Shown here piece after piece: positions 1 to 6,909 of a DNA stretch of 35,017 bases. The notes below the pieces were generated by a model, which saw only the letters and a program-made list of their open reading frames with translations, ran no database searches and was not told where the DNA came from. Each line of letters starts with the position of its first letter. Within the stretch, counting starts at the first letter, position 1. Both the position numbers and the translations under genes were made by a program. The stretch is from Coriobacteriia bacterium (GTDB taxonomy: Bacteria > Actinomycetota > Coriobacteriia > Anaerosomatales > Anaerosomataceae), in NCBI GenBank assembly GCA_016926975.1, contig JAFGNP010000060.1, positions 1 through 35,017 on the forward strand, given 5' to 3'.

Positions 1-823
1 CGGGCCATTTCGCGATCACCGTGTAGCGCTCGGCCTCGGACATCGTGTAGAAGTGGCTGCCGTTCTGCTTGTTGTAGAAGCGGTAGACGGGGGTCTTCCC
101 CGGTTCTCCAACGGGCGACACCGAGTATGTCGGTCCTTCGTAGTTGTAGATGTATCCCCACTTCGAGATGACGTTGTCCCGCTCTTCCGCCGACACCGTG
201 TAGAAGTGGCTGCCGTTCTGCTTGTTGTAGAAACGGTACAGCTGCAGGTAGTTCCTGCTCGCCTTCGTGTAGTAGGCGATTCCTTCGAACGCGAACGTGT
301 CCGACCATTTCGCGATCACGGCATTGGCTTCATCGAGTGATGCCGTGTAGAAGTGCGTGCCGGCGCGGCTGTTGTAGAAGCGGTATACCGGCAGTAGTGG
401 CTCGGGAACTACCGACCAGGTCAGGATGCTCGGACCGGAACCTTCTGCGGCGTATGCCTCGACGTAGTAGACCCCACTGGCCGGGACCTGATAGATGATC
501 GTTTCAGGATAGTAGAGAGGCAACACGGCTCTGGCAATCGCATAAGGGTGGTTGCCGACCAGGGAGGTAGGACCGTACAGGTAGAGGTCGAGATCGCAGT
601 CCGAGGTGGCGAGCCCTGCGTTCGTGGACAGGCTGAGCACCAGTGTTTCGCCTGCAGTGAGAGAAATATGGTAGAGCGCCTGGGCGGATCCGGCTTCATC
701 GAGATCGGCTGTCACCGGTGAAGTGGTGAGCGGTACGGAGGGCACGGCGCTCGCGGTTGCAGGGAACATCGAAGTGGTGAATGCTACCAACACTGCTGCC
801 AACCACGGGAAGGTGCGCTTCAT
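1..823 (-). CDS. Secreted PPC-like/DUF5648 repeat protein (partial, C-terminus beyond the window)
   Basis: The frame starts at an ATG at 823 with a GAAAGG ribosome-binding site about 8 bases upstream and stays open to the left edge (274 codons), so the C-terminus is missing. Residues 1-26 look like a signal peptide (MKRTF, a hydrophobic core, then ATASA). Residues about 32-135 resemble a bacterial pre-peptidase C-terminal (PPC) beta-sandwich, with a DCDLDLYLYGP stretch and a VYYVEAYA strand. From about residue 146 come tandem units of about 50 residues beginning at 146, 195 and 246. Each carries YRFYN, then HFYT, then an xVIxKW segment, the signature of DUF5648 repeats, which are known from surface and secreted proteins. 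The function is unknown; attachment or carbohydrate binding at the cell surface is only a guess. It is transcribed divergently from the methionine operon, from its own promoter. Confidence 0.85.
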   Translation of the reverse strand, partial: MKRTFPWLAAVLVAFTTSMFPATASAVPSVPLTTSPVTADLDEAGSAQALYHISLTAGETLVLSLSTNAGLATSDCDLDLYLYGPTSLVGNHPYAIARAVLPLYYPETIIYQVPASGVYYVEAYAAEGSGPSILTWSVVPEPLLPVYRFYNSRAGTHFYTASLDEANAVIAKWSDTFAFEGIAYYTKASRNYLQLYRFYNKQNGSHFYTVSAEERDNVISKWGYIYNYEGPTYSVSPVGEPGKTPVYRFYNKQNGSHFYTMSEAERYTVIAKWP

Positions 824-893
824 CTGCAGGGCCTTTCGTCCGTTCGGTCGAAGCAGCTTTCAAGGGCGAGAGCAGGAGAACCCTACCGGAACC

Positions 894-922
894 ATCGTAG
901 AGTGTTCCGCGGTTGTGGGCAA
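894..922 (-). promoter_or_regulatory. Sigma70-type promoter for the DUF5648 repeat protein gene
   Basis: Read on the minus strand there is a -35 TTGCCC (917-922), a 17-base spacer and a -10 TACGAT (894-899). This would start transcription near 887 and leave a leader of about 63 bases before the ATG at 823. The call rests on the hexamers and spacing only. Confidence 0.5.
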
Positions 923-986
923 CGTGCAGCAGGGCTTGGATGCACTGGGCGGGCGCTGCCGCGCGTGTGCGTGAGCTCGGTCGTCC

Positions 987-1016
987 TTGACACCTCGCCC
1001 CTAACCCCCGTATCGT
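987..1016 (+). promoter_or_regulatory. Sigma70-type promoter for the T-box/methionine operon
   Basis: A perfect -35 TTGACA (987-992) lies 18 bases before TATCGT (1011-1016). Transcription would start near 1023, about 60 bases before the T-box stem I and 350 bases before the first start codon, so it fits a long regulated leader. Confidence 0.6.
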
Positions 1017-1065
1017 CGTGCAGAACTTCACAGTCGCCTGTGATGGGGATGAGTACGCGCACTCG

Positions 1066-1356
1066 AGTAGGGCAACAGAGAGCCGGGGCAGCTGAGAGCC
1101 GGCGCCTGAAAGAACGCGGAACATGGCCCCGGAGGCATCCGGAGGAAACGCGCGAGCGGAGTAATACCGGACGGCAGCCCCCGTTACCTTAGGCTTGAGA
1201 GCATCGGACTTCCCGGCGAAGAACTCCCGCCCGTCGGATCCACCACCGTCCCGTGCTCGAGATGAGGCCACGAACTCGTGGTGAAGTCGGGTGGTACCGC
1301 GAAGGACGTTCAGCGCCTTTCGCCCTGGCGAACAAGTCCGGGCGGGAGGTGTTTTT
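1066..1356 (+). ncRNA. T-box leader (methionine, AUG specifier) of the homocysteine/methionine operon
   Basis: The conserved T-box core GGGTGGTACCGCG is at 1289-1301. The base after TGG is T, which matches a tRNA discriminator A, as in tRNA-Met. A stem I forms from 1083-1089 paired with 1126-1132 (7 bp). Directly above it is a purine-flanked AUG at 1123-1125 in the specifier-loop position, so the sensed tRNA is most likely tRNA-Met. Stem I is compact (about 50 bases) and seems to lack the long distal arm of classical T-boxes. A conserved-type ACGG...CCGTTA element is at 1171-1186. The antiterminator (GCGAAGG 1299-1305 with CCTTTCGC 1316-1323) excludes the terminator stem 1314-1351. Uncharged tRNA-Met should therefore favour readthrough into the DUF39 gene at 1375. 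The T-box and terminator are seen directly; the specifier assignment is inference from position. Confidence 0.88.
1314..1356 (+). terminator. T-box regulated intrinsic terminator
   Basis: A 12-bp stem (1314-1325 with 1340-1351, with three G-U-type pairs) is followed directly by TTTTT (1352-1356). Its left arm overlaps the antiterminator arm, as in transcriptional T-boxes. The DUF39 ribosome-binding site GGAGG follows about 8 bases later. Confidence 0.85.
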
Positions 1357-1374
1357 CATGTTCGGAGGTAGCAC

Positions 1375-2547
1375 ATGGCGAAAAGTTGGGAAGAGATCAA
1401 CGCCCGCATCGCTAGCGGCGAAGCGGTGGTGTTCACCGCCGAGGAGTTCGCCTTGCTCGCTGCAGATGAGGGCGTGAGTGAGGCCGCGAGGCGCGTGGAT
1501 GTCGTGACGACCGGCACCTTCGGCCCGATGTGCTCCTCGGGTGTGGTGCTTAACTTCGGGCACTCCGATCCTCCGATACGCATGGCCGAGATCTGGCTGA
1601 ACGACGTAGCCGCTTACGGCGGACTTGCCGCGGTGGACACCTACCTGGGTGTGACGCAGCCGAGCAGGTCGCGGGGCATCGAATACGGCGGGGCCCACGT
1701 CATCGAGGATCTTCTGAGGGGCCGAGCGGTGCGTCTTCGGGCTACCAGCCAGGGGACCGACTGCTATCCGCGGACAGAGATCGACACCTGGGTGACGCTC
1801 GAAGACCTGAATCAGGCGTACTTCTTCAATCCGCGTAATGCCTACCAGAACTACTCGGTGGCGGTGAACTCGACAGACCGGGCGCTGCACACCTACCTCG
1901 GCACGTTGCTGCCTCGTTTCGGCAACGCCACATACTGCTCGGCCGGCGCGCTCTCGCCGCTGCTCAACGATCCGACGTACCGCACCGTCGGTGTCGGGTC
2001 GCGCATCTTCGTGGCCGGTGCGCCCGGCTACGTGGCGTGGGAGGGCACCCAGCACAATCCCAACACGAACCGCGACGAGAACGGCGTGCCGGTGAGCGGG
2101 GCCGGGACGCTTGCCGTGATAGCAGATCTGAAGAAGGCGAGTCCCGAGTACTTCTCGGCGGCCACCTTCACGGGGTACGGGGTGTCGAGCTTCGTCGGGA
2201 TCGGTGTGCCGATACCCGTCCTCGATGAGGACATCGCCGCCACACTGGCGCTTACAGACGCCGACTTGACGGCCACGGTGTACGACTACGGTGTCCAGCA
2301 CCGGTCGAAACCGGCGCTCGGTCAGGTGACTTACGCGGAGTTGCGCAGTGGCTCGATCGAGCTGGATGGCAAGACCGTTCCGACAGGCCCGGTCTCATCA
2401 CTGCCGCTTGCGCGGAGTATCGCGGCCGAACTGAAGCGTTGGATCGCCGAGGAGCGCTTCGAGCTCACGCAGCCGGTGCAGCTGCTTCCACAGATAGGGA
2501 GCCAGAGCGTCGGGCCGCTGGAGATCAAGACGGGGGAGGCGATATAG
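1375..2547 (+). CDS. Homocysteine biosynthesis protein, DUF39 family
   Basis: A 390-residue protein with a GGAGGT ribosome-binding site 8 bases before the ATG. The sequence matches the DUF39 family (for example the FGPMCSSG motif and a later FFNPRNAYQNY segment). Members work with a NIL/ferredoxin partner to make homocysteine from an aspartate-semialdehyde-derived acceptor and sulfide, bypassing cystathionine and O-acyl-homoserine routes; this was shown for the methanogen pair. Two cysteines stand in conserved-looking contexts, C53 and C130 (GTDCYPRTE), and are candidates for the catalytic sulfur carriers. The CBS domains found at the C-terminus of some archaeal homologues are absent. It is the first gene of the T-box operon, and its stop codon abuts the start of the ferredoxin partner. 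The family call is firm; the exact substrate in this organism is inferred. Confidence 0.9.
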   Translation: MAKSWEEINARIASGEAVVFTAEEFALLAADEGVSEAARRVDVVTTGTFGPMCSSGVVLNFGHSDPPIRMAEIWLNDVAAYGGLAAVDTYLGVTQPSRSRGIEYGGAHVIEDLLRGRAVRLRATSQGTDCYPRTEIDTWVTLEDLNQAYFFNPRNAYQNYSVAVNSTDRALHTYLGTLLPRFGNATYCSAGALSPLLNDPTYRTVGVGSRIFVAGAPGYVAWEGTQHNPNTNRDENGVPVSGAGTLAVIADLKKASPEYFSAATFTGYGVSSFVGIGVPIPVLDEDIAATLALTDADLTATVYDYGVQHRSKPALGQVTYAELRSGSIELDGKTVPTGPVSSLPLARSIAAELKRWIAEERFELTQPVQLLPQIGSQSVGPLEIKTGEAI

Positions 2548-2955
2548 ATGGCGCGCAAGAGACTGGATCTCGTCTTCCCGCCGCAGCTGTCTTTGAAGCC
2601 GATCATCTACCACCTCGTCAAGGACTACGATCTGGTGCCGAACATCCTGCGCGCGCAGATCCATCCGGCGCAGGAGGGCCGGATGGTGCTGGAGGTCACG
2701 GGTGCGAAGGAGAGCTACGACGCCGGTGTCGCCTTCCTGGAAGCTCAAGGCCTTACGGTCAGTGAAGCGGCCAGTGACATCGTGTTGGACGAGGAGCGCT
2801 GCGTGAACTGCGGGTTGTGTACGGCTGTCTGCAGGCCCGGCGCGCTGGCTCTCGACCGAAAGACTCAGACTCTGACGTTTGACAAGGACAAGTGCGTGTA
2901 CTGCGAGGCGTGCGTGATCGCCTGCCCCCGCCGCGCGATCACGCTGAGCTTCTGA
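2548..2955 (+). CDS. NIL domain protein with two [4Fe-4S] clusters (DUF39 partner)
   Basis: A 135-residue cytosolic protein starting on the base after the DUF39 stop codon, which suggests translational coupling. Residues about 5-75 form a NIL-type domain (ligand-binding fold also seen in MetN C-termini). Residues 80-135 carry two ferredoxin motifs: C85-x2-C88-x2-C91-x3-C95 and C116-x2-C119-x2-C122-x3-C126. In methanogens a protein of this architecture is required together with DUF39 for homocysteine formation, presumably supplying electrons or sulfur reduction. The adjacency, order and domain layout here match that pair. The electron donor is not visible in the window. Confidence 0.92.
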   Translation: MARKRLDLVFPPQLSLKPIIYHLVKDYDLVPNILRAQIHPAQEGRMVLEVTGAKESYDAGVAFLEAQGLTVSEAASDIVLDEERCVNCGLCTAVCRPGALALDRKTQTLTFDKDKCVYCEACVIACPRRAITLSF

Positions 2956-2973
2956 GGCTTGAGGAGGCGACCG

Positions 2974-5382
2974 ATGCCTGACATAGCATTGCGGCTCGGC
3001 CGCGACATACTGGTCCTCGACGGCGCCATGGGTACGATGCTCCAACGCCACGACCTGCCCGCCGAACAGTCGCTCGTCCAGCTCAACGTCACCGCGCCCG
3101 AGCTGGTCGAGGAGGTGCACCGCCTGTATCACCTGGCGGGCGCCGACTGCGCGACCACCAACTCCTTCGGCGGGACTCGCCACAAGCTCGATGCGTACGG
3201 GCTAGGCGATCAGCTGGTTGAGCTCAATCGCGCTGCGGTGCGCGTTGCGCGAGCGGGTGGGGCACCGCACATCCTTGCCGAAATGGGGCCTAGTGGGCTC
3301 GTGCTCGAGCCCCTGGGTACCGCCGCGTTCGAGCACGTCTTCGACTTCTTCGCCGAGCAAGCGTCCGCGCTCGCGGCGGAGGGTCCGGATGCCATCAACA
3401 TCGCCACGATGACCGACATAGCCGAGGCGCGCTGCGCGGTTCTCGCGGCACGCTCGGTCACGGACTTGCCGGTCTTCGTTACCTGCACCTTCGGGTTGAA
3501 CGGTCGGATGGACCTCTCGGGGACCGACCCGGAGACAGCCGCAGTGGTCCTGGAAGCTGCAGGCGCCTCGGTCGTCGGGATGAACTGCGGGCTCGGACCG
3601 GAGCAGATGCTGCCGCTGGTGGAGCGTATGGCCCTTGCCACGGAGCTGCCGATCATAGTGCGTCCGAACGCGGGGCTGCCGAGGCTGGTGGACGGGAAGA
3701 CGGTGTTCCCGGGTACTGCCCTCGAGATGGGCGAATACGCTTCGCGCTTCGTGGACGCGGGGGCCGCGCTGGTCGGTTCGTGCTGCGGTTCCACGCCGGA
3801 GTTCACCGGTGCGATCGCGGATGCTGTGGCGGGGCGAGAGCCTGCGCCGCGCAGTACGGCTCCCGCCGGCGTGACGCTCGCCGGGCCGCGTGGTCTGGTG
3901 CGCATCGGCGCGGGGAAGCCGCTGGCAACAGTCGGCGAGCGGATCAACCCCACCGGCAAAAAGCGGCTGGCGGAGAGTCTGCGTGCGAGCACTCTCGACG
4001 TGGTGCGCGCGTACGCTGTCGAGCAGCAGGATGCCGGAGCCGACCTTCTTGACGTGAACGTGGGCGCTGCCGGAGTATCGCAGGCTGACTTGCTGCCAAG
4101 AGCGGTGCTGGCGCTGTCGGGTCTTGTGGATCTACCGCTCTCCATCGACACGACTGATCATGAGGCATTGGAGGCGGCGCTAAGGATCTATCCGGGGCGC
4201 GCGCTCATCAACAGCGTCAGCGGAGAGAAGTCCTCGCTCGAAGCGGTGCTGCCCTTGGCGGTTCGATACGGCGCGGCCGTGGTCGTGCTTGCACTGGACG
4301 ACGACGGCATACCTCACAGCGCGGATGCCAGGGTGGAAGTTGTGCACAGGGTGCGGGCGGCTGCGCACGCCGCCGGGCTGGACGACGGCGATCTCCTCGT
4401 GGACGCGCTGGTCCTGGCGGCCGCCACAGAAGACGGCGGAGCCTCCGCAACACTTGAGGCCATTCACACCGTAAGCGCCGATCTGGGGCTTGCTACTATC
4501 GCGGGCGTCAGCAACGTCAGCCACGGCCTCCCGGGTAGACCTGAACTCAACGCGCAGTTTCTCAAGATGGCCGTCCAAGCGGGCTTGACCGCCGCGATCG
4601 TCAATCCCTCTGAACACCTTGAGCTCGATTCGGCTACCGCCGCCGCTGCGGCCGACGTGCTGCTGGGGCGCGATGTCCATGCGGAGCGCTGGATTGCCAG
4701 GGTGGCCGTGTCCCAGGGTGCGGTCGAGGCCAGCGAGCCCTCCGTCGGCAGTACTACGGCCGAGCGGCTGGCGCTGGCGGTCGAGCGCGGCGACGCAGAC
4801 TCGGCGCCGGCGCTGGTCGAAGAGCTGCTGAGAGGCGGCGCTGATCCCCAGTCGGTGATTGCCGACGTACTCACGCCGGCGATCCAGCGTCTTGGCGATG
4901 CGTACGGGCGCGGGGACGCCTTCCTGCCGCAGCTGATCGCTGCAGCGGACGCGATGAGGACGGCGGTGGAGCGTGCGAAGTCGCATCTGCCGGAGGGTTC
5001 TGACGACCACGAGGGCTGCGTCGTGTTCGGCACGGTCAAGGGCGATATCCACTCCATCGGCAAGGACATATGCGTGAGTATGCTGGAGAGCCAGGGCTAT
5101 CTTGTGGACGACCTCGGCGTGGACGTGTCCGCAGAGGCTTTCGCCGAAGCGGCAGCGACAGCCGACGCAGTGTGTCTCTCGGCACTCATGACGACCACGC
5201 TCGCCAACATGGAGAAGGCGGTGTCGGCCGTGCGCGAAGTGGCCGAGGTGCCGGTGTTCGTGGGCGGTGCGGTAGTGACGCGCGATTTCGCCGATGGGCT
5301 GGGTGCGGGTTATTCTGAAGACGCACCCGGCTGCGTGCGCGCGGTCCGTAGTGCCTTGAGCGCACCCAAGGGGAACGCATGA
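2974..5382 (+). CDS. metH: Cobalamin-dependent methionine synthase, short form without activation domain
   Basis: An 802-residue protein. The start is the ATG at 2974, 6 bases after GAGGAGG; a TTG 15 bases upstream has no such site. The domains in order are a homocysteine S-methyltransferase barrel (1 to about 285; zinc ligands C205 in GMNCG and C270/C271 in GSCCG), a pterin-binding methylfolate barrel (about 300-565; GERINPTG motif), a B12 cap helical domain (about 585-670) and a B12 Rossmann domain with DxHxxG (D691-I-H693-S-I-G696; H693 is the lower cobalt ligand). It transfers the methyl group of methyl-tetrahydrofolate to homocysteine. The C-terminal SAM-binding reactivation domain of E. 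coli-type MetH (about 1200 residues) is absent, as in many anaerobes, so oxidised cob(II)alamin must be reactivated by another protein. It sits 18 bases after the NIL gene and overlaps metV by ATGA. Confidence 0.93.
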   Translation: MPDIALRLGRDILVLDGAMGTMLQRHDLPAEQSLVQLNVTAPELVEEVHRLYHLAGADCATTNSFGGTRHKLDAYGLGDQLVELNRAAVRVARAGGAPHILAEMGPSGLVLEPLGTAAFEHVFDFFAEQASALAAEGPDAINIATMTDIAEARCAVLAARSVTDLPVFVTCTFGLNGRMDLSGTDPETAAVVLEAAGASVVGMNCGLGPEQMLPLVERMALATELPIIVRPNAGLPRLVDGKTVFPGTALEMGEYASRFVDAGAALVGSCCGSTPEFTGAIADAVAGREPAPRSTAPAGVTLAGPRGLVRIGAGKPLATVGERINPTGKKRLAESLRASTLDVVRAYAVEQQDAGADLLDVNVGAAGVSQADLLPRAVLALSGLVDLPLSIDTTDHEALEAALRIYPGRALINSVSGEKSSLEAVLPLAVRYGAAVVVLALDDDGIPHSADARVEVVHRVRAAAHAAGLDDGDLLVDALVLAAATEDGGASATLEAIHTVSADLGLATIAGVSNVSHGLPGRPELNAQFLKMAVQAGLTAAIVNPSEHLELDSATAAAAADVLLGRDVHAERWIARVAVSQGAVEASEPSVGSTTAERLALAVERGDADSAPALVEELLRGGADPQSVIADVLTPAIQRLGDAYGRGDAFLPQLIAAADAMRTAVERAKSHLPEGSDDHEGCVVFGTVKGDIHSIGKDICVSMLESQGYLVDDLGVDVSAEAFAEAAATADAVCLSALMTTTLANMEKAVSAVREVAEVPVFVGGAVVTRDFADGLGAGYSEDAPGCVRAVRSALSAPKGNA

Positions 5383-6041
5383 TAATCACGAAGCCGCGCG
5401 AGTGGGCGCGCATACAAGAGAATCTGGCAGGGATCGGCGCCAGGCGTGTGTTCCTGATCGGCTGCGGACAGTGCGCGACGGTTGCGCACACGGGTGGAGA
5501 GAAGGAAGTCGCGGAAATGGCCGTGCGCCTGGAGACCGAGGGTGTGGAGGTCACCGGTTGGACGGTAGCCGAAGTCACCTGCCATCTGAACGGCACCAAG
5601 CTCGAGTGCCGCAAGCACCAGGAGGCTATCGACGCCGCGGACGCCGTTGTCGTGCTGGCGTGCGGCGCCGGCGTGCAGACGGTGGCCGACTCGATCCCGA
5701 AGCCGGTCTTTCCCGGACTGGAGTCTCTCTTCCTCGGCACGGTCATCAGAAACGGCATCTTCGAAGAGCGGTGCCAGACGTGCGGCGACTGCGTTCTCGA
5801 CAAGACGGCGGGCATCTGCCCGGTCACGACCTGCCCGAAGGGGCTGCTGAACGGTCCGTGCGGAGGCATGTGGAACGGCATGTGTGAGGTGCTCACTGAT
5901 CGAGAATGCACGCACGTGCGCATACGCAGACGCTTGGATGAGCAGAACCGTGCCGGCAAAGGCACGCTTGCTCCAAAGGACTTCAGCACCGCCCTGAAAC
6001 CCGGCGGCGTCAACATCCGCGGACAGGGAGGTGGCCGATGA
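5379..6041 (+). CDS. metV: MetV, methylenetetrahydrofolate reductase C-terminal-type protein
   Basis: A 220-residue protein whose ATG overlaps the metH stop (ATGA). It matches the MTHFR C-terminal (MetV) family. It has a C29-x2-C32 motif near the N-terminus and a dense C-terminal cysteine cluster (C132, C135, C138, C147, C152, C161, C169, with GPCGGMWNGMCEV), which in this family binds iron-sulfur clusters. In acetogens MetV forms a complex with a short MetF and is needed for reduction of methylene-tetrahydrofolate. The gene order metV-metF with an overlapping ATGA is the same here. It probably feeds electrons to MetF in the cytosol; the source of those electrons is not encoded in the window. 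Confidence 0.9.
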   Translation: MIITKPREWARIQENLAGIGARRVFLIGCGQCATVAHTGGEKEVAEMAVRLETEGVEVTGWTVAEVTCHLNGTKLECRKHQEAIDAADAVVVLACGAGVQTVADSIPKPVFPGLESLFLGTVIRNGIFEERCQTCGDCVLDKTAGICPVTTCPKGLLNGPCGGMWNGMCEVLTDRECTHVRIRRRLDEQNRAGKGTLAPKDFSTALKPGGVNIRGQGGGR

Positions 6042-6904
6042 GCCGCCTTCGCGCGCTGCTGGAGAGAGGCGAGTTCGTCGTCACGGGCGAGGTGGCCCCG
6101 CCAAGAGGCTCGGACATGGCAGGCATGCACGCCGCCGTGGACCTTCTGGCGCCGCACTGCCATGCGCTCAATGTGACCGACAACCAGGGCGCGAGCCTGC
6201 ACCTGTCGAGTCTCGCCGCTTCGAAGGCCATTCTGGATCGGGGTATCGAGCCGATCTTCCAACAGACGTGTCGCGACCGTAACCGGCTTGCGCTCCAGTC
6301 CGATTTGTTGGCGGCCTGGACGCTGGGTCTGGAGAACGTGCTGGTGGTGACCGGAGACGACCCGCGCGCCGGCGACCATCCGAACGCCAAGGGTGTGTTC
6401 GACCTGGACTCGACGCAGCTGGCGCAGATCGCGAGTGCCATGAACGAGGGGCATGACATGATGGGCCGCGAGCTCATGGGCGGCACAGGCTTCTTCATCG
6501 GAGCGGCCATGTTCCCCGAGGCCGAGCCCTGGGATGTGCAACTCGCGCGGGTAGAGCAGAAGATGGAGGCGGGCGTCCGCTTCTTCCAGACCCAGGCGGT
6601 CTTCGACATCGCCAAGCTGGAGCGTGCCGTGGAGGCGCTCCGTCCTCTTGGAGCGAAGATAATCGCCGGCGTCCTGGTGTTGAGGAGTCCTCGTGTCATC
6701 GAGTTCGTCAACGGGCATCTGGCGGGACTGATGGTGCCCGACGCCATAGCCGACCGGATCCGGGATGCGCAGGACCCCGCCGAGGAGGCGGTCCGGCTTG
6801 CCGCCGAGCAGGTCAAGGCGATCCGCGACATCGCAGACGGCGTGCACGTGATGCCGCTGGGGCTGGACAGCGCCATCGGCCGCATCCTGGGCGAGCCGGA
6901 GTAG
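6038..6904 (+). CDS. metF: Methylenetetrahydrofolate reductase
   Basis: A 288-residue TIM-barrel protein overlapping metV by ATGA. Family features include GEVAPPRG near the N-terminus (catalytic Glu), VTDNQGA, QTCRDRN and the FAD-binding VVTGDDP segment. It reduces 5,10-methylene-tetrahydrofolate to 5-methyl-tetrahydrofolate, the methyl donor for the MetH two genes upstream. The ribosome-binding site GGGAGGTGG is inside metV, 4-12 bases before the start. Because it is paired with MetV it is more likely part of an acetogen-type MetVF complex than an E. coli-type stand-alone enzyme. The gene belongs to the T-box operon, so methyl supply and homocysteine supply would be regulated together. Confidence 0.94.
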   Translation: MSRLRALLERGEFVVTGEVAPPRGSDMAGMHAAVDLLAPHCHALNVTDNQGASLHLSSLAASKAILDRGIEPIFQQTCRDRNRLALQSDLLAAWTLGLENVLVVTGDDPRAGDHPNAKGVFDLDSTQLAQIASAMNEGHDMMGRELMGGTGFFIGAAMFPEAEPWDVQLARVEQKMEAGVRFFQTQAVFDIAKLERAVEALRPLGAKIIAGVLVLRSPRVIEFVNGHLAGLMVPDAIADRIRDAQDPAEEAVRLAAEQVKAIRDIADGVHVMPLGLDSAIGRILGEPE

Positions 6905-6909
6905 TCCGC

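Noticed and set aside
53-340. Plus-strand open frame of 95 codons in the first 340 bases
   Set aside because: It is antisense to the DUF5648 repeats; the repeated VAAVLLVVE segments are simply the complement of the repeat units.
1189-2301. Long open frame on the minus strand (370 codons)
   Set aside because: It lies opposite the DUF39 gene and the T-box, its product is arginine/histidine-rich with no recognisable domain, and it has no ribosome-binding site. It is a GC-rich shadow frame.
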